Source: Boletus sp. NGJ (lineage: Eukaryota; Basidiomycota; Agaricomycetes; Boletales; Boletaceae). From it: a stretch of 64,000 bases of DNA. The stretch lies in NCBI GenBank assembly GCA_019096195.1, contig JAGTXK010000021.1:744001-808000 (forward strand), read 5' to 3'. Positions 49,101 through 61,020 of this stretch are shown one piece after another (within the stretch, counting starts at the first letter, position 1; each line of letters starts with the position of its first letter). Position numbers and translations under genes: made by a program. Below the pieces are notes generated by a model. The model was not told the DNA's origin. It saw only the letters and a program-made list of their open reading frames with translations, and ran no database searches.

Positions 49101-51345
49101 CTTATATACTACCGGCAGTGGTGCATGGACCATGCTATGCTATGACGTTGTAGGGTACTGGGTATGACATTACAGGAACAAGAAATTGTTAATGTCCAAT
49201 AGCAAAAGGAAGGAGGAATGAAATGAAATGCATGTGTTATGCATATGTAAGTGAAAGGTAGTCCATAATGTTCTGGAACGTGGCTACATTGTAATATACT
49301 GTATCAAAGGGATCAATAGATAGGAATGCAAGGATGAAATGAAAGAGAAATGAAAAAGGAATGTTTAAGGCGTTACATAGATTTGATCATGAGATTGGAT
49401 ATTGAAATAGGATTGCATTAGAAGATGGATTGGATCTTGTCTAATGTATCTGTGATGGATCTAATAAATAACCTTGTGATGGCATTGTGGGATGGCATCA
49501 GTGATCTACAGTGTGGGCCAAGGATTGGGAGATCGAAAGGAGGGTCACCATGAGGCAAGTCCTATTGGTTGGTGATCTACATCAAACTCATTTCATGCAC
49601 AGTCAGAAGCTAGAATTAATTCTACCACTTTCAGCAGTTAGAATATTCCAATACTCTAGGGCTCTATGACCCTTAGTATGATCTAGCAACCCTGCAAAAT
49701 TCTTAGAATATTCCATCAAGAAACCCAGGAGAAATTAATGTTTTTTTTTCAACATATGGCTCTGTTAGTATCTACAAGTGCATAGCTAGTAGAACTGTAA
49801 ATAATATGTATATAGTTAAGTGCCAGTGAGAGAAAGTGACCATGTGACCATATTCTACACAGCCTTCCATCACATGACTCAGTATTCCATGACATTTCAT
49901 AAGATTCTATGATATTCCATAGTGTTTCATGCATCAGTTAGCAAACACTTGGCATTTGTAAGGAAAGTCTTGGAATTTGTAATCAGCCAACCCTTCTAAT
50001 TGGTTAGCCAAGCCCATGTATTTATCTATAAAAGAAGAGCCATTCAGGCCACAAAGAGAGCAGATCACCCCTCATACAGAGCATCTCAACTAGAGAAGTT
50101 CTCTTAAGAAGAGTAATTCTCACCCCTACTTGGAGTACCACTCACAGGCAACCCACAGAAGACCTTGAGGAGGACATTCTCCATTGTTTAGATAGCTAGT
50201 TAGATTGTTAGAAGTAAATTCTTGTAGCCAATAGTGCACAAGAAATATAGGATACCTTTTGGGAGAAAACTCTAAATAGGGCAACAAAAGGGAATAGATC
50301 CCCAATGGTTTAATACTACTAGACTCCAAACATCCCTGCTACTCTGCTGACTGCTCACCTAAGAGGATAAGTGACAGTATAGCCAAATAAGCACTAAATT
50401 GCACTCTCCTTAGCAAACAATAAGATTGAGTTATCATAATTTATATGAGTGACCTAAGTGTAGTGTGAATCTATTTCAGCCTTACCAAGAAGATCTCAAC
50501 ATCTTGACAATCCAGCATATCTGCGGATTACCAGCCACAAAGTCATTGCCTTTTATAGCAATTGACTCATTTGACCTTCTAAAAAAGCCTACTAACCAAC
50601 GTTTAGCAATCTAGTAGCATTGACTAGCATACCTTTAGACATGTTTACAGTTGCTTACAGTTGTTTACACTATTAACCAGACTACAGTTGAAACCATTTC
50701 AATTCCAATTCTTCAGCATTTGTTGGGAATTGGTGAACAACCCATGCACTTAGTTATACTAAGTATTCAACTGACTCAAACCTAGCAGACCTAGAGATTG
50801 TTTCATCAAGGAGGTAAAAATTCCCCTAGCTTATAGTATTCTAACCACAGGAGGCAAAGCAAACATCTGAAGAAATGTTGTTTGAAAAAGGATTTCCATT
50901 GCTTTTGCCTACATAGAAGTCATCAGGTGATCTGGAGGCTAGCTCCTGATTAGTAGCCTTGTGTGGATACTGAGCACTGCATCAGGTATGTCCATAGGTC
51001 AGTGTAGTATAGAGGCTTGTGGGCCTATGCTTGTGGTGGTAAATGCCAGATTTAGCTGTGAGGCTACTTGATATCATATAGTAATGGATACAATGAGGGT
51101 ACAGCTAGTGAAAGCATATGTGGGTATTATCAGTTGTATGGTATATTATATAATGAAGGATATGATGAGGAATACAAGGATATGAATGGTAGAATGGTGT
51201 ATGATATGGATGTGGTATCATATGGGGACTAGGTTGTGTATTCATATGTATAGCAAGGAGGGAGTTTGGTTGGTGGTAGACGAGAGTATCATCTATAGGT
51301 AGTGCAAAAGTGTAGTGAGGGTGGAAATATATAGTGGGTATCAAG
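49101..51345 (-). repeat. Inverted copy of a second LTR family, interrupted
   Basis: Segments 49101-49440 and about 50880-51345, read on the minus strand, match 53000-53320 and 52397-52870. The left copy is CpG-depleted relative to the right one. About 1.4 kb of other AT-rich DNA separates its two halves. That insert has no recognised gene, but carries a TATA-like CTATAAAAG at 50026 that may belong to another decayed LTR. Confidence 0.7.
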
Positions 51346-52396
51346 TGTGAACATTTCATATTTGGACATGGAGTTTGCAGATTTGGAGTTTCTTGTCTAA
51401 GAATGTATAGTAGCACCAGTTTCTATTGAGCAGTGTAAAATTCTATTTAGATCTACTACAGTACATGTTCCCAAATGTATTTACTGATATAAAGTTTCTT
51501 TGATATTATCACAGGATTTCCATTTTTGTCTAAGTATACTATAGTTGGTCCACAGATGGAACCATCATCAATGAAAACATTCATAACTTGTTTGTCTATC
51601 TTGTCCTTGAATATGAATATCATACATTCTTGAAATTCAGAGAAAGATTAGTATATCTGTATTTTGTTGATAGTGAAGTGATTCTCAGCATTCCTAAGAG
51701 TGGTAGAAAAGCTGTTATATCATGACTGACTTTATCCATTTTCCTAGCATCAAATTCTCAATACAAGTCAAAGACTATAAGCATTTTCCACCTAAATATT
51801 GGTCAATAAACTAATTCAGGTTAGGGGGAATTGATGATCCTCATATGCTTATTTTGTTATGGAGTTGTAGGTCATGGACAATATGAAGCTTTTACTTCTT
51901 AGCATTTTAAGTGCCAAATCAGCAAGGGCAGTAGGGCAATTGATATGGTTCATATACTCCAGCATCAATTGAGTTGGAATACTAATACTTCCATTACTTT
52001 ATCTCATATATCTGTTGGTATAGGAATATTCTTGTATTGCTATGATTCATAGGGCATATGAGAGATTTTGTATGGGATAAAGTGAGTTTCTTTAAGGGTT
52101 CCCCTATACATATTCTCAAAGGCAATGGCTGCTTTGTTCTTTACTAGTATGTAAAGAAATAATTATATTTTATCCAGCCATAGAAAATTCTTTTTGCACA
52201 TCTCTGCATACAATTTTTCTAGGCATTCTTGAGTAAATATTTTGCTGTGGGCATAATATTATCAAAGTGAATGTTAGATGGTACCAAGATTGATAAGGAA
52301 TTAAAAGGAATGGTCTTTTTAACCTTAAATTCAATTGGGATTGATTAAATTATGGGTCTGATTTTCTTATCAATCAGTTTGTGAAACGATCACCGT
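51346..52396. other. AT-rich spacer between inverted LTR copies
   Basis: About 1 kb almost without CpG. No gene, RNA or clear repeat is recognised. Confidence 0.4.
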
Positions 52397-53360
52397 TGAT
52401 ACCACCTATTTATTAGCACCCCCACCTACACTTTCGCACTACCTATAGACGATACACTCGCCTACCCCCACCAAACTCCATCCTAGCCTAGTCCCGCATA
52501 CACCTAGAGTAGTCACTCACCGTATCCTCCCCCATACAATACATCACATACTGCATACACCCATGTACGCCTTCATTAGTCGTACCCTTGTCGTATCCTC
52601 TACACCACGACACCAAGTAGCCTTATGGCTAAACCCCGGCCTCACAGCCACAAGTAAGGCCTGCATGCCTATAAACTACGCCCTCCCCCGTGGATCTACC
52701 TGATGCAGTGCTCGGTAGCCACACTGTGCATCATAATGCCCCATATGATGACAACAATTCCCTTGTCACATATGCGCTCATTACACGCACGTCACCCATA
52801 GACCGTACCTGACGCAGTGCTTGGTACACTACACAAGTACTAATCAGGAGCCCACCTCCAGATCCTCGAATCCCCCCACTCGACCCTCGATTCCCGGTTC
52901 ACACTGTAGATCATCTCTCACACTGCCAAGTACTAATCAAGCCCATGCTAGATTAACCCCTAGACATAGACAAGACCCGATCTATCACCTAATACGATCT
53001 CGTCTCAATACCTGATCCAATGATCACCATATGCGATGCCTTATGCATCACCCTTTCATTTTCTCCTTCGTTTCTCATCTCTGTCCCTATCTATTAGCTC
53101 CCCTTAGATATATCACATGTAGCCACGCCTAGAGCACTCCAGACTGCATTTCACTTACATGCGCATGCCACACGCATCTCATTCCATCGTTTCTCCCTTT
53201 CGCCATTGGACACTAACATTCTCTCATTCCTGTGATGTCATACCCAGTACCCACGACGTCATAGCATAGCACGGTCCGTGCACCACTACTGGTAGTATAT
53301 AAGTAGCCAGTAGAGTACCATGTTTCGCTTAGTCTTGAAATTGCCTTTCTCTCTGTCGCA
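52397..53360 (+). repeat. LTR of a second retroelement family
   Basis: It starts TGATACCACC and has a TATA box (GTATATAAG, about 53293-53301) followed about 30 nt later by AGTCTTGAAATT, close to the self-primer block of the Gypsy copies. It is rich in CpG compared with its surroundings, so it is younger than the inverted copy on the left. The 3' border is uncertain; no internal coding region follows, so it is probably a solo LTR. Confidence 0.65.
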
Positions 53361-53382
53361 TATTGCTTTAGTTAGCAATGCT

Positions 53383-53700
53383 TTAGATATTGGGTTTAGG
53401 TTCTTTCCTTTGTCCATTGCAAGTTCCTTTCAGTTTGTAGGCTCCATAGGCATATCCTGCACATGTAGAAGAGTGAGTAAGTTCTCCTAAGATTTCAGGA
53501 TCAAGATGGTAGTTACCCATGTTGCTGTCTTTTTCATGTGACTTGTCAGTGTGGAAAATTTCTTTCAAACACATATCACCTTTAGTCAGTTCACAGCATC
53601 TTAATACAATGCCAGAATTTGAAGAAAAATATACCATCTGCCTTGTAGACACATATAGAATAAATGCCAAGATGATCAGAGATGAACTTCAAACATTCAT
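53383..53700 (-). pseudogene. Decayed ORF, left half of an inverted pair
   Basis: The minus strand encodes IVLRCCELTKGDMCLKEIFH and YHLDPEILGELTHSST. A related reading lies on the plus strand immediately to the right. The family is not recognised; it is probably repeat-derived. Confidence 0.4.
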
Positions 53701-53703
53701 ATT

Positions 53704-53960
53704 TTGGAGGCACAAGAATATACAGTAACTTTCAGTTATTCTGGAATTGAACCTCTAAATGTCAACAAGGAGAGTGATATTTTTTTTCTGAATTTCTATA
53801 TTGTGCTGAGGTGCTATAAACCGACCAAAGATGATATGTATTTGAGAGAATTTTTCCACATGCATAAGTCATGTGAAAAGACAGTAATGCTGGATTATAA
53901 TGGTTACCATCTAAATATATTTTGTAGAAATTTGAGAAGCTATGCAATTTACTAATGACA
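53704..53960 (+). pseudogene. Decayed ORF, right half of an inverted pair
   Basis: The plus strand encodes IVLRCYKPTKDDMYLREFFH and then NGYHL, clearly related to the minus-strand reading on the left. The two copies face away from a centre near 53700. Confidence 0.4.
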
Positions 53961-54483
53961 AAAGGTGAGGTTGTAAAAAACAATGGGTTCACTATTGGAT
54001 CAAGTAGAAGACTGGGTATTGGTCTTACAAAGTGTTTAGCTACTTATGACTAGGGGTGCTATTCTTATGAAGTAACATGTCTGTGAATGGAAGTGACTAT
54101 GGACTTACAATATTCTATACTTATGGCTAGGTTACTTAGACTTACAGATAGTTGCAAGGCCAATTCAGGTGCTTTATCTTGGACTTATGTATGTCATGTA
54201 AGGGTTTTACATGTATAGCTACTTTACTGACACCAAGATGTATCTATTCACCAGGGGTTATGGATTTGTGGCATATAGACTATAGCTTTGGTCTACTGAC
54301 TACCATAATTCATATTGTAGATATCTGGACTTACATATATTGCATAGTTCACTAGCTTGTGATAGCATGGAGAATAAAGTCTCACTGATCATGTTTCTGG
54401 CTGTATTAATGTTGCTTATAGTAGTACCATTCATCCCCATTGATGATGTTTCAATTGTACAGCATGTTCAGGCCCATAGAATA

Positions 54484-55470
54484 CAGTGGCCCAAAAAAGT
54501 GTCCCAATATTGAAAAGACTTGACATTTGCAGGAGAACCCAAAGACATTAGCTCTAACCCTTACTGGGCCATTGATAGCCCTAATCCTTGTCCTGACGAT
54601 GAGCCCTTAGTTATATGATTTGATTGTCATGGCACTGAGATATAGCCATATTAAAATGATATGTTATTGGAACACTTATTTGACTCTGATACTATCAACT
54701 ATCACTTAGTAAATAACATAAGGTTCTGATGAATGCTGTGCTTCAACCCTGTCTGATTATGTCACTTACATAACTCCAAATGGTATAAAGAGCAGAGATA
54801 CCATCCAGCTAACTCTACTTCATTATGAAATCCATTCACTCCTCTACTAGAGTCAATATTTTCTCTCTCTCTAAATCTGGCCTTTCTACTAGGCAGATAT
54901 CCTCCCAAACTGGTCTAGGGAAGTCTACTGTGGCCAGAGTTATCAAAGAGATCCACCCAGGCAAGGAAAATATCAAATTAGAATGTTCTTTCAAACTTTC
55001 TTCTACTAATAAAAGAAGAATTGTCTTTAGTATCACACCTGGCAAAGTTGAAAATGCTGTCTAGGCCATCCATCTCATCCATTCTGCTCTCTCCTCTCCT
55101 ATCTCTACTCAAACTGTTAGGAATATTCTCAAGTCTGCTGTAGTCAAGAAAAAGAAGCCACTCTTATCTGTAAAGCACAGGCAAGATAGGCTAGCCTTTG
55201 CTCTCAAGCACCAACACTGGACTGTGAAGGACTGGACTATGGTCATTTTGTCAGATGAAACCAAGAACAACAAGATTAAGTCAGATGAAAGAAAGTATGT
55301 GTGGAAATTGGTAGAAAAGTCTTTGCAAGACAAGGAAATCCAGGGAACAGTAAAGTTTGGAGAAGATTCCTTGATGGTTTGGGGATGCATGAGTTGGAAT
55401 GGAGTGGGGATTCTTGCAGAGGTTGAAGAGAGGATGAATGACACTTTTTTGAGCCACTATAAGTTATGTT
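54484..55470 (+). mobile_element. Tc1/mariner transposon, 3'-truncated
   Basis: A left end CAGTGGCCCAAAAAAGTG follows a TA target dinucleotide. The transposase starts at 54825 (MKSIHSSTRVNIFSLSKSGL) with a helix-turn-helix (STRQISSQTGLGKSTVARVI) and a second DNA-binding part (ISTQTVRNILKSAVVKKKKP). The catalytic domain begins with VILSDETK, the first Asp, and LMVWGCMSWNGVG. A TAG near 55063 interrupts an otherwise open frame from 54825 to about 55480. The element stops before the second Asp and Glu of the DD34E triad and lacks its right end, so it is dead. Confidence 0.8.
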
Positions 55471-55657
55471 CTCTAAATACTAATTAAATGCCCTCAAATA
55501 ACTAGGTATTAGAGATCTTTCATAGCATGATAGTAGGAGGTGGGGTATAGTAGTTGACATTCCTCCACTACTACATGATCAATTCCCACCAACAGAATTC
55601 CTAGTGGAGTGGTGTGAACATCAGTTTCACACTGTTTACAGAAGTGAAATTCATCTA

Positions 55658-57638
55658 CAGTGACTTCCAAAATTGAGTCAATATTTTGAGATTTTGGAGT
55701 ATTAGCTATATAACTCAGGAACATGAGCAAATAGAGCCAAAGTATAAGTGGATGCCTAAATATGCCTGCCCCTGACTATCTATCAAAAAACTATTTATGT
55801 AAGTTGAGTATGTATCCATAGAGATATCATCAATTTAATTCAATATGTTATTGACTCAATTATGCAACTATCTGTCAGATCTATTAAAGATGGACAGTTG
55901 TCATATGTAATCTTTAATGGAAGTTGTAGAACTATGACGATATCAGGCTCAGTCGTCTGAGAGATAAACTAATATTCAGCTACCTACTGTATGATGATAT
56001 CAGGCTAGTGATAGGTAGCTGTCAACAAGGAAATAGGTGCTGAGATGAGTAATGTACCTTAGTCATCTGAGAGATGAACTGAGAAAGAAAGCATATGTGG
56101 CCCTTGGACATCAACAAGAACTATCATGTGGAGAGCAAACAGAACACAACAAGAGACACAACAAGAAGATTAGAGGTGATGAGCTGTAACAAGATGGTGT
56201 CAGTATCAAGGTGCAGTGTAGCAAGACATTAAGAGATTGATGGAACAAGATAAAAATGCCCATTGTCAACAGCAGTATGATAGATGGTTACCATAGTTAC
56301 TATATCTTAGTAATCACTTCAACTGACACTATTTAAAGGCTGGTTTAATCTCTTATGCCCTTCAAATTCACTATGCATTCTACTCCCTCTTCTCAAAAAG
56401 AAAACATCCTTTCTCTGGCCTCTAATGGTCATTCTACTCATCATATTGCCTCCAAACTAGGTGTTAGCCAGTCTACTGTCTCCAGGATACTCAGGGATCT
56501 TCTTCTCAATAGATCTATATCTGTTTCTGGCTGCCCCTTCAAGCTTTCAGCCACTTCTCAGCATGCTATCATCACTCAAATCACCATATGTAGAGCTGCC
56601 AATACTGTTCAGGCTACCCATCATATCAATTCCATTATTCCTAGTCCAGTCTCCTTACAAACAGTGAGAAGAGTCCTCAAAAAACATTCATTCAAGGCTG
56701 TAACAAAGAAAAAAAAGCCACTTCTTGCTACAAGAAATAAATAACAAAGTGTTTAGCCTTTGCTCTAAAGTATCAGAAATGGAATATTAAGGACTAGAAG
56801 AGGGTTATTTGGTCATATGAGACCAAAATAAACAGAATAGGGTCAGATGGAAAGGAATGGGTATGGAAACAGGCAGGTGAGGGCCTTATTAACAGAGAGG
56901 TTCAGGAAACAGTGAAGTTTGGAGGAGGAAATATCATGGTATGGTATGGGGGTGTATGGGTTGGGAAGGTGTTGGGCACCTTGCAGAGGTTGAGGGAAGG
57001 GTGGATGCCAATCAATATGTGGACATTTTGAAGGACAACTTGCTTCTCAGCTTGAAGGAACCTGGAATTTCTCTAGAGGATGTGATTTTTCAATAGGACA
57101 ATGACCCCAAACATACCTTCAAAACAGCCAAAACATGGATGGAGAACAATTATATCAATCTCCTGAATTGGCCTCCACAATCTCCAGATCTTAATTCTAT
57201 TGAACACCTTTGGCATCACATCAAAAGAAGCTTGCCAAGTATTTAAGACATGCCAAAGGAGTATGGGAGATTTGGGATAGAGTGGCAGAAGTATGGAACA
57301 ACATAAATCTAGAGGTGTGTTAGAATTTGATTGAAAGCATGCCTAGGAGGATCCAAGCAGTGATCAAGGCCAAAGGAGGTCATACAAAGCACTAGAATTA
57401 GCCGATTCTATAGATTCGATATATATGTGGTTACAAAATTGAGTCAATGACTTGCTAATTTGAATTGACTATATCTCCATGGATACTTATTCAAATTATA
57501 TAAGTCTTTCTAACAGATAGCCAGGAGCAGGCACATTTAGGCATCTACTTATACTTTGGCTCTATTTGTTCATGTTCCTGAGTTATATAGCTAATACTCC
57601 AAAATTTCAAAACATTGACTCAATTTTGGAAGTCACTG
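55658..57638 (+). mobile_element. Tc1/mariner transposon with long inverted repeats
   Basis: Both ends are present: CAGTGACTTCCAAAATTGAG at the left and its complement at the right, flanked by TA on each side (55656-55657 and 57639-57640). The inverted repeats extend about 215 bp. The transposase starts near 56355 (MPFKFTMHSTPSSQKEN). It has the helix-turn-helix HHIASKLGVSQSTVSRIL, a second HTH near 56650, and the catalytic-domain remnants TKINRIGSDGKEWVWK, VKFGGGNIMVW, NDPKHT-like and LNSIEHLWHHIKR. Stops at 56742 and further downstream, plus frame changes, make it non-functional. The first catalytic Asp now reads Tyr. Confidence 0.85.
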
Positions 57639-57773
57639 TATTTATACCCTAGTCATATCTTCATCTGCCATACCCAGCTTGGCTTACCTCCACAATATAC
57701 AAGAGGTATTGAACATAAGCTAATAATAGAATAGAATCATATCATTATAATTATTGGAAAATGGATGGACTTA

Positions 57774-58304
57774 TAGTGACCTCCAAAACTGTTGCAATAA
57801 CTAACCCTGATATGGTGCACACAGCACACCACAAACACCCATGGAAATTCTGCTTGGCTTTGGTGGGGATAAACAAAGTACAAACCCCTGGCTACAAATG
57901 GGTCCCTAGATTGTGTGATTCAGCTTAGTGGCCATGGAGATACGCCCATTGCACAATGACAATACCATTGCAATAGTTTTACATCTCTTGGGATTGGGCA
58001 TTAGTACTTGGTATAGCCTCCTCTTGCCTTGAGCACTGCCTCAACCCCTCCTAGGCATACTTTCAATCAACGTCTGACACTTCTCAGGTAATATCCCCTC
58101 CCATTCCATCTAAGCTTTCTTCCATAACTCATAAATTCTAGTAGGAGGATGTCCTTGATCTGCTAGCTTTTTTTTGAGGTGACTTCAGAGATATTCAATG
58201 TGGTTTAGGTCAGGAGACTGTGCTGGCCACACCATAGTCCCAAAACCCTGCTCTCCAAGCCACACTTTCACCTTCTTGCAAATATGCTTGGGGTCATTGT
58301 CTTA
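57774..58304 (-). mobile_element. Tc1/mariner fragment, 3' half
   Basis: The minus strand encodes the second half of a DD34E transposase: DPKHICKKVKVWL, PAQSPDLNHIEYL, IESMPRRGWGSAQ. The terminal TAGTGACCTCCAAAACTGTT next to a TA is its outer end. The 5' half is missing beyond 58304. Several stops are present. Confidence 0.75.
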
Positions 58305-60312
58305 CTATACCTGCCTGGCATAAGAGATAATCTTGCTGTGGGATATACTATCTGCATCACAAACACAGCACTGATAAGCCTTCAGATTGTGAAGGGTGCT
58401 GATCACCTGGAATGTAGCAGAGGTGACAAAAATTGTCCTATAAAGGGGACTGGATGTACTCATCTGAGTACTTGAGAGATGGAAGTAAGTGTTAGTGAAC
58501 TTATTACCTTCATAAAAACATGTATAACTGTCAAATTGACTATCAATAAACTCCAGGGAGTCAAGGCACACACCTGATATTATATTGGAAAAAGTTAAGG
58601 TAGCATTCTAATATGACTACATATCTATGTTTGTGTTACAAAATTGTCCACACACACTCTAAGTGAGATATACTGTATAATATATGGCTGGCAAGAGCAA
58701 ATGTGAACACCATGATATTGGTGAAGTCATGGTTTTTTTCTTATATGTCACTTTCACCATGACATGCAGCTGCTGTGGTATCCATTTCTTGGTTTTGCCC
58801 ATAGTGAATGGTGACAGCAATGGGAAGATGGTTGGTGATGAAGCTATCTTTCTTGTAGACATCTGGAGCATTCTCAACCCAGTTATTCCATGTCTAAAGA
58901 ACCTTTGCATGGAGCCACTTGAACTCTTGAAGTGTTGTTTGTTCATATAGTTCCTTTTATTTTCACATTCCCTAAGAAATATATCAATAGTCTGCTTTAC
59001 TATGTGTTGCAATGTCATATGAATGGTGTGACTAATCATGATAATGCTAATTAAAAAGGCTTTATAATTTGAGCTAATAAGATAATAATTTAGCAATATG
59101 CATTACAAGTACACATAAATGCCATTATAGTTCACTCATACAAGTATCTGATATGGGTAGGTATTGTTGTGAATGCTTTTGGGATTCTTTTATCTCATTT
59201 TCACATCTCTCTTAATCCCTATCACCATCATGCCACCAGCTGCTCACAAGTCCTGACAATGATCTAAATTCCAACCTCTAATGATGAAGTGTCATTATTG
59301 TGAAAGCCTACTCATGACCCAAGGACTAAAGGGGCATGGAAAGAGCTACCAGAATTGTATGTATGTATGTACAGTGTGCTCAATTGAGCATGCTATGTTA
59401 AAAGAATCGAGAAGAAGTATTAATGATATGAGTACTTTCTAAATCTGAATTAAATCACCAGATATGACATTGATCTTATGGATACTGTACATTAACTAAT
59501 ACTAAACCATAATAATCAGTGCAGCATATTCAGAATTTGATGATGACCCAGAACACACCAGCTAGAGATGTGCCTCCTGCAACCAGTGAGTTAATAATAT
59601 ACTATATCTGAGTTTTTGCTCACTGTTTTGGTTGATGATTCACTTCTTTGGCAGTATAAATTCTTTCATCCATCACAATGAACCTGCACGAAACATGAAT
59701 CTTGCAGAATTGTGATTTTATATTTCAAATTTCTCAGTACCATATGAAAGGCTACACTAAGGCCTACTTCCCTACCAAGTTTTATAATACCAATCCAATC
59801 ATCCTGTGAGAAGATATGAATAAATCTTCTAGCATTACTACTATTGCTAGCTACAACTATTACTTATTCTTTAATTCTATGACTGGTGTCTTTATTCTCA
59901 CACCCATACAGCATGATCACATGATTCTTGCCTTGTTTAGAATGCTGCCAAAATTTCCATTCAATCATAGCCCTGGTCATAAATGCACAAATGATCATGT
60001 GTACTCATTTTACATTCTAGATTTAGCTAGCACAGAACAGGTTAGACTAAATCAATGTGAGTTAGAGTGAGTCATTATGACCCCACTTGAGTTGTACTAA
60101 TCCAAATCAGATGTACTCTTCTCCAGAGGCACCAATGGCTCAAGGCAAGAGAATAAATCTGGAATCAACAGTCTTCAGTAGAATAGCATAAAAGGAGGCA
60201 AGATTTAACTGCAAGACCCATCTTATCTTCTCCCTCTTAAGAGGACATCTAAGAAAAGATTACCTGAAACCTATTCTGAGTGGAAAAAAGACCCCTCTGC
60301 CAATAGGTATGT
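58305..60312. other. Decayed AT-rich repeat DNA
   Basis: About 2 kb, nearly CpG-free. Around 59230-59350 a plus-strand reading gives CHYCESLLMTQGLKGHGKSY, a zinc-finger-like head seen in some fungal transposase relics. No intact gene is seen. Confidence 0.3.
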
Positions 60313-60960
60313 ATTGTTACGGTTGTAGAAGGAGGTACACCTTTTTTCCTTCCTACTCCCCCTCCCAGACTCTGGAACAACCTACTCTTTGACTCCTATA
60401 ACTCAGGATTCCCCCATGACACCCACCCAAGCATTGCCCCATTCTGAACACCCTTTCTAGGTGATGCATCACTATGGCTGTGACACAGCCCTCTATTTCA
60501 CCTACATGTATTTCACCTCTGATTCAATCACAGACATTGCCTCCTCAACTATGTTCTCTCATACATAGCCTAGTATTCCAATTCCTCATTCATCTGATGC
60601 CTTTGATCTCCTTTTATAGTAATATTCAATCTGCAATCTCATATTACTATATATGACAAGAAGCCTACCCTAGATTGGGGAGGTCTATATATACAGGTGT
60701 ATGCCCTTCATGTAACCTCTAATCTTGATCTACACTTCTTACTGTGTAATCAATCCACTCTTGATTTCACATCACTTCAGGGTCTGTGCCCACTCTGGAA
60801 GTGACAACACTTGTGCTCGTGATACTTCTTGTTATCACTTTGCACTTGTGCAGCCTCCTTGCTATCCATTTGCACACCTAACCCATGGCAACACCAACAC
60901 AAACAGGGTTCTGCAACTACAAGAAGGGTTTCCTTGTAGACGATAGGATTGTTCATGTGC
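60313..60960 (+). repeat. Old inverted copy of the 61-62 kb element
   Basis: The plus strand matches the minus strand of about 61400-62030. Shared landmarks include a TATA-like CTATATATA (near 60690, versus CTATAAATA), CCCTTCATGTAACC, GATCTACACT and ATAGACATTGCCTCC-like sequence. It is AT-shifted and CpG-poor, hence older than its neighbour. Confidence 0.65.
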
Positions 60961-61020
60961 TTAACCAGCAGCAACACCAACACAGACAGGATTCTGCCCA
61001 GATAGGACGACAGGCATCAC

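Noticed and set aside
51105-51416. 103-residue minus-strand ORF
   Set aside because: Its His/Pro/Thr-rich reading is the inverted LTR copy, not a gene.
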